Shown here piece by piece: positions 6,711 to 16,505 of a stretch of 34,007 bases of DNA. Both the position numbers and the translations under genes were made by a program. The notes beneath the pieces are model-generated. The model worked only from the letters and a program-made list of their open reading frames with translations. It was not told where the DNA came from and searched no databases. The first letter of the stretch is position 1. Every line of letters begins with the position of its first letter. Origin of the DNA: a virus. The stretch is taken from positions 1-34,007 of the IMG/VR virus record IMGVR_UViG_3300025108_000012, one strand, 5' to 3'.

Positions 6711-9256
6711 CAGATAATCTCCCAATGTGAACCAGTGCTCACAAGTGTAATAGCTGAGTATTGAACATCAAGAACATAGTCAGTTGTCACGCCATCAATT
6801 GTCTGAGTCTGTGGGTCAATCGTGATATCACCTGTGCCCATATTTTTGATCCTGATTTCTGACCCTGCACTTATACCGCTGGTTGGTAATGTAACAGTGA
6901 ATGTTTGATTGCCCGCTCCGCATGAGTAATGATAGTTTGCCTGCGCATTCGCAGGATCGGCGGTGATTGCTGAATAAGTGAAGCCACCAGGAATATTAGT
7001 CAATTGACTACCATCGACGGCGGGCAATCGTGCCGAACCGTCTAGTTGTACAACGTTACTTGCTGACGTCCCGACGGCCTCAACCGCCGCCGTACCTAAC
7101 CCGAGATGACCTCGAGCGGTTGGAGCGTCGTTTAAATCGCTTAAATCATTAGCAGGTACTAAATAGCTTAGATTATCATTTAAGCTTGATAGATTAATAG
7201 TCGACAGCGCCGTCGAAACCGCTTGATTTGATACATTGCCTAGAAAGATTTTACCGTCGTTAAGATTAGGAGTCGCCGCCGTTCGACCCGCACCGCCTAC
7301 GATAATCACGCCGTCGCTCGCATCGCTTCGAACGACTCGACCGATATTTTGTAACAAGCCCGCTTCGCTAGTCGGGGCGGTTGTCGTTAATGTACCCGGC
7401 GTCGTCGAAACGTATAGCGTATCGCCCGCACTAAATGAGCTAGTATCAACGCCCTCAAGATTTCCAAACGATACGATTTGAACCTCGGCTTGATCGTTAG
7501 CGTTCGCATAGACTAAACCGAACGCAGGCATAGCCGACGCATTATCCGAGTCGGCTTTATCGACGGTTGGTACAGTACCCGAAACGCCTTTTATATATAC
7601 CGCCGTCCCCTTCGTTAGTTGAACGCCCGAATCATTTTTCGCTTTGAATCTAACCGCCCCGTTTACGTCGCCGTAGTACGTGATGAATCGAGTTGACTCT
7701 TCGCCGATGGTTCTCGTTAGATTTGTATTCGCTGTAATATCACCCGACGTTTCAGCGCCGCCGATTGTGATACTGTTAGTCGTTGTCGAACCCGCTGTCG
7801 TTACTGTATCAAGTGTCGGAGTCGCTATCGTGCCGAGCTTTGTATCGATACCTGATAAATGACCGTCGACGTTTGCATTTGCGGCGGTGTAATTGACGGC
7901 GGTATGATCGGCGACGATGTCATCACCCGACACAACGACAGCCCCAGTAAGAGTGTTAACGCTCGTCACTGGTGCGCTTGCTAGATTCGTAAGCTGAGAG
8001 CCATCGACGGCGGGCAATCGTGCCGAGCCGTCGAGCTGTACAACGTTACTTGCTGACGTCCCGACGTCTTCGACGGAAGCCGTCCCGAGCGTACCGAACT
8101 TTGTATCGATACCCGACAAATGACCGTCGACGTTAGCGTTTGCTGCGGTATAATTAACGGCGGTATGATCGGCGACGATGTCATTACCCGACACAACGAC
8201 AGCCCCAGTAAGAGTGTTAACGCTCGTCACTGGTGCGCTTGCTAGATTCGTAAGTTGAGAGCCATCGACGGCGGGCAATCGTGCCGAGCCGTCTAGTTGT
8301 ACAACGTTACTTGCTGACGTCCCGACGTCTTCGACTGAAGCTGTGCCAAGCGTACCGAGCTTTGTATCGATCCCCGACAAATGACCGTCGACGTTAGCGT
8401 CAACGGCGGTGTAATTTACGGCGGTATGGTCGGCGACGATGTCATCACCCGACACAACGACGACGCCCGTTTGTGTGTTAACGCTTGTCACTGGGGCGCT
8501 TGGCAGGTTCGTCAATTGGCTACCATCGACGGCGGGTAATCGTGCCGAGCCGTCCAATTGTACAACGTTGCCCGCTGACGTCCCGACGTCTTCGACCGCC
8601 GCCGTACCTAATCCGAGATTTGTTCGAGCGGTTGGAGCGTCGTTTAAATCGCTAAGATCATTAGCTACGACGAGAAAATCACTTGATGACGCTGTCGAAG
8701 CCGTGCCAAGTGTACCGAACTTCGTATCAATACCCGACAAATGACCGTCGACGTTTGCATTTGCGGCGGTGTAATTTACGGCGGTATGATCGGCGACGAT
8801 GTCATCACCCGACACGACGACCGCCCCAGTTTGAGTATTGACGCTTGTTACTTGATCAGTATTATCGATTTTGTCGATTTTGCTATTAGTAACCGAACCG
8901 CCCATATCTTCATTAATTAAAAGATGATCGCCGATCGCCCACGTCTGACCGTATATTGTGCCGACTGTATCAATAACGTATAGATCACCTTGCAAAGCAT
9001 TTGCGATCGATGGAGTACCCGCCGTCGCATTAAACGCCCCTTTGTATGTTAACCCGGTCGCTATCGTACCGAGCTTTGTATCGATACCTGATAAATGACC
9101 GTCGATATTTGCATCGGCGGCGGTATAGTTAACGGCGGTATGGTCGGCGACGATGTCATTACCCGAGACAACGACGACACCCGTTTGAGTATTGACGCTC
9201 GTTACAGCCCCGCCGCCGCCCGCCGATGATTTAAATGATTCGAATTTTATAGACAT
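6710..9256 (-). CDS. Large repetitive tail fibre
   Basis: An 848-residue protein built from internal repeats. Five copies of a unit beginning SVNTQTGVVVVSGDDIVADH and running through GHLSGIDTKLGT, and copies of a second unit with QLDGSARLPAVDGSQLTN. Such GDLSDL/LGLGTAA/DGSQLTN linkers are characteristic of trimeric phage tail fibres. The middle (about 500-640) is a non-repeat domain (GGAETSGDITANTNLTRTIG, then KGTAVYIKGVSG). The last 90 residues form a common fibre end with NMGTGDITIDPQTQTIDG. Start follows AAAGGGG. DNA-level repeats allow gain or loss of units, and base composition changes near 7000, so the C-terminus seems swapped in. Lysine-poor, no membrane segment; binds host surface. 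Confidence 0.85.
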   Translation of the reverse strand: MSIKFESFKSSAGGGGAVTSVNTQTGVVVVSGNDIVADHTAVNYTAADANIDGHLSGIDTKLGTIATGLTYKGAFNATAGTPSIANALQGDLYVIDTVGTIYGQTWAIGDHLLINEDMGGSVTNSKIDKIDNTDQVTSVNTQTGAVVVSGDDIVADHTAVNYTAANANVDGHLSGIDTKFGTLGTASTASSSDFLVVANDLSDLNDAPTARTNLGLGTAAVEDVGTSAGNVVQLDGSARLPAVDGSQLTNLPSAPVTSVNTQTGVVVVSGDDIVADHTAVNYTAVDANVDGHLSGIDTKLGTLGTASVEDVGTSASNVVQLDGSARLPAVDGSQLTNLASAPVTSVNTLTGAVVVSGNDIVADHTAVNYTAANANVDGHLSGIDTKFGTLGTASVEDVGTSASNVVQLDGSARLPAVDGSQLTNLASAPVTSVNTLTGAVVVSGDDIVADHTAVNYTAANANVDGHLSGIDTKLGTIATPTLDTVTTAGSTTTNSITIGGAETSGDITANTNLTRTIGEESTRFITYYGDVNGAVRFKAKNDSGVQLTKGTAVYIKGVSGTVPTVDKADSDNASAMPAFGLVYANANDQAEVQIVSFGNLEGVDTSSFSAGDTLYVSTTPGTLTTTAPTSEAGLLQNIGRVVRSDASDGVIIVGGAGRTAATPNLNDGKIFLGNVSNQAVSTALSTINLSSLNDNLSYLVPANDLSDLNDAPTARGHLGLGTAAVEAVGTSASNVVQLDGSARLPAVDGSQLTNIPGGFTYSAITADPANAQANYHYSCGAGNQTFTVTLPTSGISAGSEIRIKNMGTGDITIDPQTQTIDGVTTDYVLDVQYSAITLVSTGSHWEII
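7831..9210. repeat. Five direct DNA repeats of about 143 bp in the fibre gene
   Basis: Near-identical units start at about 7831, 8091, 8351, 8711 and 9066, each running about 142-145 bp and encoding the SGIDTK to SVNTQTG unit. A second repeat of about 95 bp (encoding QLDGSARLPAVDGSQLTN) occurs at about 7000, 7979, 8240 and 8515. Identity is high enough at DNA level for homologous recombination between copies. Confidence 0.85.
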
Positions 9257-9268
9257 TGATCAACCCCT

Positions 9269-9649
9269 TTAGACATTAAATCCGGCGTAAACGATGAAAG
9301 AATCGCCCGCCGCCGCTTTAGCATAGGCGATATTAGTTACATTCGAACCGCCGTCGATCGCTTGCACGTCGACGCTATATGTACCGAGTACGCCGACGAC
9401 GCCGTCGGCGTTTGTTTTACCGTCGCTCGCAAGTGTTCTCGCTCTTAGTTTAATAAACGATACAGTCGTCGAGCTTGAACTAACGACGCCGACAAATGCA
9501 AACGGTCGATCGGCGGCTAGTTGAGTACCTGAAGTCGGGTCGTAGAAATCCGACGAGTTGAGAGTATACCAGTCTGTACTCGATATCGATGAAGCGTTAT
9601 AACTGGCGATCGCTCGACCCGCTGTAATTGGTGGCTGCACTGTACTCAT
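9269..9649 (-). CDS. Hypothetical virion-associated beta protein
   Basis: A 126-residue protein, mainly predicted beta strands, with no membrane segment or cysteine. It begins MSTVQPPITAGRAIASYN and includes DRPFAFVGVVSSSSTTVSFI. It lies between holin and main fibre, overlaps the holin stop as ATGA, and follows a GAGG ribosome site. Size and position suggest a fibre-attachment or head/tail decoration protein. I do not recognise the family. Its codon use matches the tail genes and not the imported fibre tips downstream. Confidence 0.55.
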   Translation of the reverse strand: MSTVQPPITAGRAIASYNASSISSTDWYTLNSSDFYDPTSGTQLAADRPFAFVGVVSSSSTTVSFIKLRARTLASDGKTNADGVVGVLGTYSVDVQAIDGGSNVTNIAYAKAAAGDSFIVYAGFNV

Positions 9650-9861
9650 TTTTGAACCTCGATTTTATTTTGAATGTTATTCGTTCGTTTGGCGGCGACG
9701 TTCGCCCCCGCAAATACTAAATATAGTGTATCGATCAAACCGAGCGTTTCGCCCGATGCTTTACCCGACAAAGCGAGGATAAACGAGCAACCAAGAGCCG
9801 CATAAAACGCCATCGCTTTTCGCCCGCCAAGATGATCAATGATTAGTTTATTTTCACTCAT
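9646..9861 (-). CDS. Small two-segment holin
   Basis: A 71-residue protein with two predicted membrane segments, AMAFYAALGCSFILALSG (about 16-33) and GLIDTLYLVFAGANVAAK (about 40-57), and a short charged C-terminus (KRTNNIQNKIEVQK). The frame is open further upstream, but the ATG at 9861 follows GGAGTCGATTTCG and overlaps the endolysin stop by 8 bases, so this shorter start is chosen. Holins oligomerise in the inner membrane and let the endolysin out. The position directly after a CHAP endolysin supports the call; the family itself is not recognised by motif. Confidence 0.7.
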   Translation of the reverse strand: MSENKLIIDHLGGRKAMAFYAALGCSFILALSGKASGETLGLIDTLYLVFAGANVAAKRTNNIQNKIEVQK

Positions 9862-10516
9862 CGAAATCGACTCCGAGTAATCTATAAACATGAGCGATTT
9901 CTTCAAGACTTCGACGACGCTTGATAACGCCCTCGCCGTATTCACCGTCGCCGAGTTCGCCTTTTGCATTTCCTTCGATCGTCTCTACATAACCATTTTT
10001 AATATCTGGGTGCTTATTACAAATCGTAATATGATCGCCTTGCACAGTATGTTTTGATGTAAACACGACGATGATATCGCCCGGAGCGGCGTTTTGTATT
10101 TCAATTTTTCGGCTAGTCTTCGCCCAGCTCGTATACATTCGATAACACGACGCAAATACCTTATACCGAATATCCATTTTTACTCGAACATGACAAAAAG
10201 CGGCGAACGCACCACACCAAGCGAATTGACCGTTTCGAGTATAGTCGTCTTCCCAAGACCAACCGAGGCCTTCTCTTGATTGAATGTATGTATTTATTCG
10301 ATCACTGGGGTCTTTAACGACTCGATCGAATTCGGCTTCGGCTCGCTCGATAGCATTAACGACATTAACATCGCTGTGAGGTGCTAAGAACTCATGATCA
10401 TCGACCAACGGTAAAGCCTGCAAATCGATTTCAACTTGATTCAATGCTCGACCCGCTCGTCTTAAATCGTCTTCGAGTTGTTCGACTCTCGCTTCTAGTT
10501 GTGCTTTCGTTGCCAT
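9854..10516 (-). CDS. CHAP/NlpC-like cysteine-peptidase endolysin
   Basis: A 220-residue enzyme. Residues 5-35 form a coiled coil (LEARVEQLEDDLRRA); residues of about 70-200 form a cysteine-peptidase domain. The likely nucleophile is C101 in FAWCGAFAAF, the histidine H162 in GDHITICNK, and the third residue E181 or N183 in TIEGNAKG. This is the Cys-His-polar order of CHAP/NlpC amidases that cut peptidoglycan stem peptides or amide bonds. No signal peptide, which fits release by the holin encoded next. Start follows GAGGAATC. A tail-associated lysin is the alternative, but the adjacent holin argues for the endolysin. Confidence 0.75.
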   Translation of the reverse strand: MATKAQLEARVEQLEDDLRRAGRALNQVEIDLQALPLVDDHEFLAPHSDVNVVNAIERAEAEFDRVVKDPSDRINTYIQSREGLGWSWEDDYTRNGQFAWCGAFAAFCHVRVKMDIRYKVFASCYRMYTSWAKTSRKIEIQNAAPGDIIVVFTSKHTVQGDHITICNKHPDIKNGYVETIEGNAKGELGDGEYGEGVIKRRRSLEEIAHVYRLLGVDFDE

Positions 10517-10525
10517 GATTCCTCG

Positions 10526-13500
10526 CTATGAATAAATTTGAGCTTCGATGTTAGAGTTTATCACATTTGAACTATTAGCTAAATAACCGTCGAGACGATG
10601 ATCGTTCGAAGCGTTTGCATAAGTCGTCGGCTCGATCGTACCCGCCGCCGATGGTATGCCATGAATCGCCGTAAATGTAATCGTTACCCCGACGACGGTA
10701 TCGATCGTCAAACCGATGATAGCGTTATCTTGATCGCCCGTCGGTACATAATCGACGACATCGCCCGAGCTAAAGAACAAAGCGTCGTTTGTACTAAAAT
10801 CGGCGGTGTCGATTGTAATGCTCGTTACTGTCGGAATAGTAGCGACGCTCGCTGAACTATTCCACGCAACGACATTTAAGCCCGTTGTGATTAACTCTAA
10901 ATCGCAACCTTCATCTAATAGATTTTGATTAATCGATCTAACCATCGCAACGCCATCGGTAACGCCGTACTCGTCGCTATATGCTCGCAAATGATCCGAC
11001 GATACTTGAACGTATGAACCAAGATCAAGATAGATCGACGAGCCAGTACTAATCGAGCCTCGCCAAAGTCGAAGCGGGTTAGCTAATAGATTAAATATCC
11101 GACTCGCCGTCGGTATAAATACATCATAAGAATCGCCGACGCCTCGCCCGAATTGATCACTCGAAACGCCGGGTAAATCGAGCGTTATTTTTGATCGCTC
11201 GCCGCCGTATCTGTTTATCGCTTCTTGATCGTTAAACAGTACCGAGCTTCGATATTTTTCTTCGGCGGGGTCGTAATCATAGTTGAATGATATTTGAGTT
11301 ACAATGTCTTCGTAAATATCCCAAGTCGGGACAGGATCGACGAACCAGTCGCCCGCCGATATTGTTAACGCTGTCGATTTTGAACGATCAGCGCCGATCG
11401 GAACTAAAGCGATTTTTGATCGCCCGGTCGTTTCGTCTCGCTTCATAACAAGAGTCGCACCGAGTAGCTTTAAAATCGATTCAAACGTCGACCGTAAATC
11501 AGTACCGTCGCCCGCATACTGATCGCTTAATAAAAAGGGCGACGACGCCCCGACTCTCAAGAATGAAGCTTCGTCGATGTCATCCGATGAGATATTTAAA
11601 CCGACGCTTAATGTATCATAAGAGCCATTTATTGACCCGCCGCCGCCGCTTTCTAATAGTTTTAATAATACGACGCCGACCAATTCGCCCGTAAATCGCC
11701 CGCCTCGGGTGATCAATACTCTCTCTCGATTTGGCCAGTCGCCGAATGATGTATTTCGCCCGAGATTTTGACCGCTTCTCAGGTGTAATTTATAGCCGAC
11801 ATTTGACCCGCCAAACGTTGCAACCGTTTCGTGAGTCGCTTGTAAAAATTGAGTCCGAGTCGAGTCGCTTCGTCGGTCGAAATATCTAATCGTTAGCCAA
11901 TAATAAACGCCAGTTGTTAACGTACTAGGCAACCCGAGCGAGCTTTCAACTAATAACGTTGATTCATATAATTGATAATATGCATTTGCGATTTCTCTTA
12001 GTTCGTATGATGTCGCCCCCGATCCTGGTTCGACTCTAATCGCTTTTACTATAACTGAATCAGACTCTCTAAAATCTTCGATGTATGGATCGTCGCCTTC
12101 GCCGATGTCAAGCGGGTATGATAATCGGCTTAACGTATCAAGTTCTAATCGATCGCCCGTCGATGTAAAATTTTTAGGTCGTCGAGCATATCCCGACACA
12201 TATTGACGCCATGCATTTTGAGTCGACCAGAGATAAACGGTCGTCGGATAGCTTGACGCTGTCGTTTTGCTCGCCAGTACTCGACTATCAGAATCGAGTC
12301 GCCACTTTGCGACACCGCCCGAAAATCCTGTAACCCCGCTCGCCCCGTCGCTAATCAGTTTATCATTGATTATGTTTGGCCATTTTACGACCTCATCATC
12401 TCCGAGTTGATGAGCTTTTAACTCTGTTCTGGGTAAAGGTATGTTAAGCGTCGGCGATAATTCCGAGGCGGTCAAAGCGTCGGGAATAGTAGCGTCGGCG
12501 TAAACTTGATATTCAGTAAATGTCGATGAGGTGATATCAGTTAATGACGTCGGGTAACTAGCCTCATCGGCGATCGAATCAAATGATCGTTGAAACCGAG
12601 GGTATCTCGGGTGCGCTTCGGTATATGTATCGGCTTCGTTACCTTTGGGTAGTGTCGGATCAAAATCTAGTAATGATGATTTTAGTTGTAATGATGAGTC
12701 GGTATTTACTAATTGTATTTGATACGTTGAAGCGGTTAATGGAGAGCTTGAAATCGGGAAAGCATAAACTCGCGGGCCTTCATCCTCGTTTAATTCTGTC
12801 GCATATTCTAACACCGAACCGAATTGACCATCGAAATGATGATAACCAGTTAATAACCGAGTTTGATTAATTTTATCGCTTAACGACGTATCGATTAAAG
12901 CTGTTAAAGGTACAAGCGACAAAGATATCGTTTCGCCATTTTCAACGCTTGGCGACGATTCGATTATACCGTTTATAATTTCGACATAATCTGAAACCGA
13001 GCCGTCGGCGTATTGATGAGCGCCGAACAACTTCGCCCGACGTCCTCGAAAAGTTGTAATTTCTGTCGTTACTTCAGGGACTAGCGAACCCTCTAAACTA
13101 ATCGAATGATTCTGAATCGGGGTATTACCCGCCCCTCTACCGCTCGAAACAAATAATCGAGTCGATAACGCCGAACTGGCTCGAACCGTTTCGCCGCCGA
13201 TATGCATTAACCGGGGATATGAGAGCGACGTCAAATCTGTATCTATTCGAATGATTGAATCGGTTCGATCGATTGATTCTGTTAATTGCGCTTTTGTCGT
13301 TGCGCTTCTCGCACCACACCGACCGAAAATAATACCTGCATCGCCGCTATTACCTCGCCGATCAATCGCCAGTGTAATTGTTATCGCTGAATATTCACCT
13401 ATCCCCCCGCTAGGATCGACCGACGCTGAAAACGCACCGACGGTCAATATCCCTTGTTTATCAATATAGTTAATCCCCGTCGCAATTGTAGCGTCTAACG

Positions 13501-13594
13501 ATGTAGACGACGGCGGGGTCGTTGAATGATAGCGATATATTAAACCGCCGATTTCGAGAGCAAATACACGACGACCATTTTCTGAATTTATCAT
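10526..13594 (-). CDS. Large distal tail hub / tail tip protein
   Basis: A 1022-residue protein, the largest of the genome, placed after the tape measure and three distal proteins, where tip-hub (lambda J-like) proteins lie. N-terminal residues to about 250 look beta-rich (MINSENGRRVFALEIGGLIY), with an early GTPIQNHSISLEGS region. The section around 740-850 (DIYEDIVTQISFNYDYDP, then VLFNDQEAINRYG) resembles hub domains of long-tailed phages. The C-terminus (DHRLDGYLANSSNVINSN) is a likely fibre-docking end. Starts in ATGA overlap with the previous gene. It should cap the tail tube and carry the fibres. Called by length, order and general resemblance. Confidence 0.6.
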   Translation of the reverse strand: MINSENGRRVFALEIGGLIYRYHSTTPPSSTSLDATIATGINYIDKQGILTVGAFSASVDPSGGIGEYSAITITLAIDRRGNSGDAGIIFGRCGARSATTKAQLTESIDRTDSIIRIDTDLTSLSYPRLMHIGGETVRASSALSTRLFVSSGRGAGNTPIQNHSISLEGSLVPEVTTEITTFRGRRAKLFGAHQYADGSVSDYVEIINGIIESSPSVENGETISLSLVPLTALIDTSLSDKINQTRLLTGYHHFDGQFGSVLEYATELNEDEGPRVYAFPISSSPLTASTYQIQLVNTDSSLQLKSSLLDFDPTLPKGNEADTYTEAHPRYPRFQRSFDSIADEASYPTSLTDITSSTFTEYQVYADATIPDALTASELSPTLNIPLPRTELKAHQLGDDEVVKWPNIINDKLISDGASGVTGFSGGVAKWRLDSDSRVLASKTTASSYPTTVYLWSTQNAWRQYVSGYARRPKNFTSTGDRLELDTLSRLSYPLDIGEGDDPYIEDFRESDSVIVKAIRVEPGSGATSYELREIANAYYQLYESTLLVESSLGLPSTLTTGVYYWLTIRYFDRRSDSTRTQFLQATHETVATFGGSNVGYKLHLRSGQNLGRNTSFGDWPNRERVLITRGGRFTGELVGVVLLKLLESGGGGSINGSYDTLSVGLNISSDDIDEASFLRVGASSPFLLSDQYAGDGTDLRSTFESILKLLGATLVMKRDETTGRSKIALVPIGADRSKSTALTISAGDWFVDPVPTWDIYEDIVTQISFNYDYDPAEEKYRSSVLFNDQEAINRYGGERSKITLDLPGVSSDQFGRGVGDSYDVFIPTASRIFNLLANPLRLWRGSISTGSSIYLDLGSYVQVSSDHLRAYSDEYGVTDGVAMVRSINQNLLDEGCDLELITTGLNVVAWNSSASVATIPTVTSITIDTADFSTNDALFFSSGDVVDYVPTGDQDNAIIGLTIDTVVGVTITFTAIHGIPSAAGTIEPTTYANASNDHRLDGYLANSSNVINSNIEAQIYS

Positions 13595-14226
13595 GGTGTT
13601 ACACTACCTTCGAAAATATCATAGATATGTATTGAGGCGATAGCGACCGCCGATACTTCAACATCAACGATCAAAAGTTCGCCTCGGTTCGCCGATGGTA
13701 CATAAAGCGGGCGAGGCAAATCGGGCGTCGTATTTGTCGGGGCGTCGATGAGTTCGCAACCAGTGAATAACGATTTGACTCTCTCTGTACCCGTTAAATC
13801 CGACTCGATATGAACATCATTCGAGAACTCGATACCAACATCGACCGGGGCGACTGAATACGAATTACCCGTTGATGGTCGTAAACTAATTTTTATGTTT
13901 GGCGTATCGTCGAGCGTCATCGCTGAATAGTTGATTACGATTGCGAGTCGTTCGCTTAATGCTGTCGATTGATAAAGAAAATACGAATGTAGACTCTTGT
14001 AGCTAGCTAGTGATTGAATTGACGAAACCCCGCCGTCTAATGATGAATATCCATATCGACCGTATAAACTATGACTAACATTATAATGAGCCTCGCCGAG
14101 AAATTTAGCGTTCGAAAGTTGAGCTAAACCGCCCGCCAACTGGGCGACTGTACCGCCCATAATTACTGCTCCGTTGAAGCAACCTTCGACCGAAGGTAAC
14201 CGATTGTAGTTTGTAGGAATCAACAT
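13591..14226 (-). CDS. Distal tail / baseplate hypothetical protein
   Basis: A 211-residue beta-rich protein with no membrane segment; it begins MLIPTNYNRLPSVEGCFNGA. It follows an AGGAG ribosome site and overlaps the hub gene as ATGA. It lies in the run of proteins between tape measure and hub, where distal tail components are encoded. I recognise no family; the likely role is a baseplate or tip subunit. Confidence 0.55.
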   Translation of the reverse strand: MLIPTNYNRLPSVEGCFNGAVIMGGTVAQLAGGLAQLSNAKFLGEAHYNVSHSLYGRYGYSSLDGGVSSIQSLASYKSLHSYFLYQSTALSERLAIVINYSAMTLDDTPNIKISLRPSTGNSYSVAPVDVGIEFSNDVHIESDLTGTERVKSLFTGCELIDAPTNTTPDLPRPLYVPSANRGELLIVDVEVSAVAIASIHIYDIFEGSVTP

Positions 14227-14229
14227 TTA

Positions 14230-15309
14230 CTAAACTCCTATGATGCTTAAACCTGTGATATATGGAGTACTAGCGATCGGGTTAAGTATGCTCAATAATG
14301 AATCAGCGTTTACACTCGACACTTCGACGCCGACTCGATACATAGACAAACCGAATTCGTTTGATCTGGTCAGTTCATCTCGAATCAATGTTAAAGAGTA
14401 TGAACTCCAACCGTTCGCCGAAAACGTTAATCGATGACTAAATATCTCGACTGTGATTGTTTGCCCGCCGCTTAAACCCGCCACATTTGCGAATAGATTG
14501 ATCGTTAAATCGAGTTCATTCATACCCGAAAATAAAGCGACTTCACTAAACATATAATATTGATCGCCATGTCCAAGACCGATCGGCGGGTTCGCCGCTA
14601 TATTCAAGGCACTTGATGAACTGGCATTACGAACGCCCGACCAATTTAACAAGACTCGACCTCGGGTTCGTAGCGTTGACATATTGCGAAGCGTTTCGAC
14701 ACCGAATCGACTTGATAAAGGTTGGTCGGCGGCTTGTCGTGTCGCACCCTGTGGTATGAACTCACTTGACCCGATGTAATGAACGCCCGCCGTTATTGGC
14801 GATGTCAACGGCGACCAGTTCGCTTGAATCCCGAGTACTTCGATCTCATGAGTCGCCGTCGCTTTAACTGATAACGTTAATAAACCGACGGCCTCGGTTT
14901 CAGTTGATAGCGTCGTTATTGTTGCAACGTCGAAAACACCACCGTATCGGGCGGTGTCTGTTACTGTAATCGTATCGGTGTATGTATTCCCAGATATGGG
15001 AAACGTTAGTTTTAACATTATTTGAGCGCCCGACGATCCACAAAATGCACTTAGCCGAATTTTCAACTCATTATGTGATCGACTCAACTTCGGAATGTAC
15101 CATCCGCACATTTCAACAAAACTAGTCGAGTCTTGTCTAAAACATGAATCATCGAACGTTTGAGATATAACGTTATGAGTACCCCCGACGGCGAAACAAT
15201 AGTTTTGCAAATCAGCAAGTCGGGCGACTTCAGTCGTTCGAATCGTTTGCCCGGCGGTTACTCGACTTGAATCGACGAGAGCGGGCGAGCTTGTAAAATC
15301 ATTACTCAT
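14230..15309 (-). CDS. Distal tail / minor tail hypothetical protein
   Basis: A 359-residue beta-rich protein starting MSNDFTSSPALVDSSRVTAG. It is rich in Ser/Thr and short strands, with regions such as TVEIFSHRLTFSANGW that look like carbohydrate-binding or jelly-roll folds. It overlaps the upstream gene as ATGA. The gene order (tape measure, 399-residue protein, this one, 211-residue protein, hub) suggests a tail-tip component. No recognised family. Confidence 0.55.
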   Translation of the reverse strand: MSNDFTSSPALVDSSRVTAGQTIRTTEVARLADLQNYCFAVGGTHNVISQTFDDSCFRQDSTSFVEMCGWYIPKLSRSHNELKIRLSAFCGSSGAQIMLKLTFPISGNTYTDTITVTDTARYGGVFDVATITTLSTETEAVGLLTLSVKATATHEIEVLGIQANWSPLTSPITAGVHYIGSSEFIPQGATRQAADQPLSSRFGVETLRNMSTLRTRGRVLLNWSGVRNASSSSALNIAANPPIGLGHGDQYYMFSEVALFSGMNELDLTINLFANVAGLSGGQTITVEIFSHRLTFSANGWSSYSLTLIRDELTRSNEFGLSMYRVGVEVSSVNADSLLSILNPIASTPYITGLSIIGV

Positions 15310-16505
15310 AAATGCTCAATCTCCATCGAAACGGGGACTCGTCTATGTAATCGAGTCGGATATAATAGGTCATAGTTTACAGTGATCGACGAGCCACGAA
15401 GACGACCTCGCTCGCCGTTTTGTTCTGACGTATAAAGAAAATCATAAGCGACTTGACTACCTCTGATTTGATCAGTTCGAAGAGATCGCCGAGAGTCGCC
15501 CCAGTCTTGATACAAATTTATTCTTTCACCGCCGCCGATGTATCGAATAAATCGATTAGCGAAATGCTGATAATCGTCTCGCTCATCAAGTCGGGCGTCG
15601 AGATCAAACGTTATGTTTGATGTCACATAAGAGCCGATGAAGTTGCTCGCATAAGACCCGCCGATCTTTCTTCTAAACTGTCCGACGTTTTCGGCTCGTA
15701 AATGATACCCTTGCAAAGGTCGGCTAGGAAACAAAACGGCGTCGCTATGATATGAAGCTGTTAATCGTGAATATGTACCATCAACGACGGGCGACTCGTT
15801 ACCCGAGAAACCGAGCAGATTTCGAATCGCTGTCGACGACCATGTCAAATCGCCTTCGCTTGTTTTATAGTGAGATTGTATAAAACCATCATTATTTAAC
15901 GACCATGTAATTTGAGTTGACCCGGCGGCGGTGTCGATCTCTTGAAGTGATGATAAACTAAAATCATCGGCGTCGCTTTCAGCGGCTCTTAGAAACGTCG
16001 TAACGTCTTGAATATCGGGTGTTGTCGATGGAAATGTAAACGTATCTGACCCAACGACTTCGTCTATACGATACGACATCGACGATAACTCAAGTAATCC
16101 CCTCGACCAGTCAGTCGAAGCCGTCGCAATATAAACCGAACCGCTTAAAACGGCGTTAACAGTAGACGAACCGAAACCGAGTTGGTCACTCGACCCGATC
16201 GACGTTATTGTAAAATCTTCATTTGATTCGATAACGATTTGATCACTACTATTTATATATATTCGCCAAGATGACGGCGAACCAAATGTCGCCGACGTGA
16301 TCAGTTGACCAGTGCCATAAATCGAACCGCTTGATTCTCGATTATTTAAAAAGAATAAAGTGTCTTCGTAAACGCCTTCGCCAGTTGTAAACGTTGGCAT
16401 TGTTCGAGCCGTTGAACTACGTTGAAAGATTTCGGTCGCTGAATATGTACGCATATCGAGCGACGCTAAAAGAGCGAAATTCGGGGCGGGTGTATTAACT
16501 GGCAT
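15306..16505 (-). CDS. Distal tail-like protein directly after the tape measure
   Basis: A 399-residue protein starting MPVNTPAPNFALLASLDMRT. The gene after the tape measure usually encodes the distal tail protein (Dit) in siphoviruses. Here the length is above a short Dit and the sequence is predicted all-beta (SSWRIYINSSDQIVIES, then FTFPSTTPDIQDVTTFL). Its start overlaps the tape-measure stop by one base (TAATG) behind GAGG. Assignment is by position; family not recognised. Confidence 0.55.
   Translation of the reverse strand: MPVNTPAPNFALLASLDMRTYSATEIFQRSSTARTMPTFTTGEGVYEDTLFFLNNRESSGSIYGTGQLITSATFGSPSSWRIYINSSDQIVIESNEDFTITSIGSSDQLGFGSSTVNAVLSGSVYIATASTDWSRGLLELSSMSYRIDEVVGSDTFTFPSTTPDIQDVTTFLRAAESDADDFSLSSLQEIDTAAGSTQITWSLNNDGFIQSHYKTSEGDLTWSSTAIRNLLGFSGNESPVVDGTYSRLTASYHSDAVLFPSRPLQGYHLRAENVGQFRRKIGGSYASNFIGSYVTSNITFDLDARLDERDDYQHFANRFIRYIGGGERINLYQDWGDSRRSLRTDQIRGSQVAYDFLYTSEQNGERGRLRGSSITVNYDLLYPTRLHRRVPVSMEIEHL

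Noticed and set aside
9862-9969. Upstream extension of the holin gene (36 more codons)
   Set aside because: It would overlap the endolysin by over 100 bases, whereas the ATG at 9861 has a good ribosome site and a short overlap.
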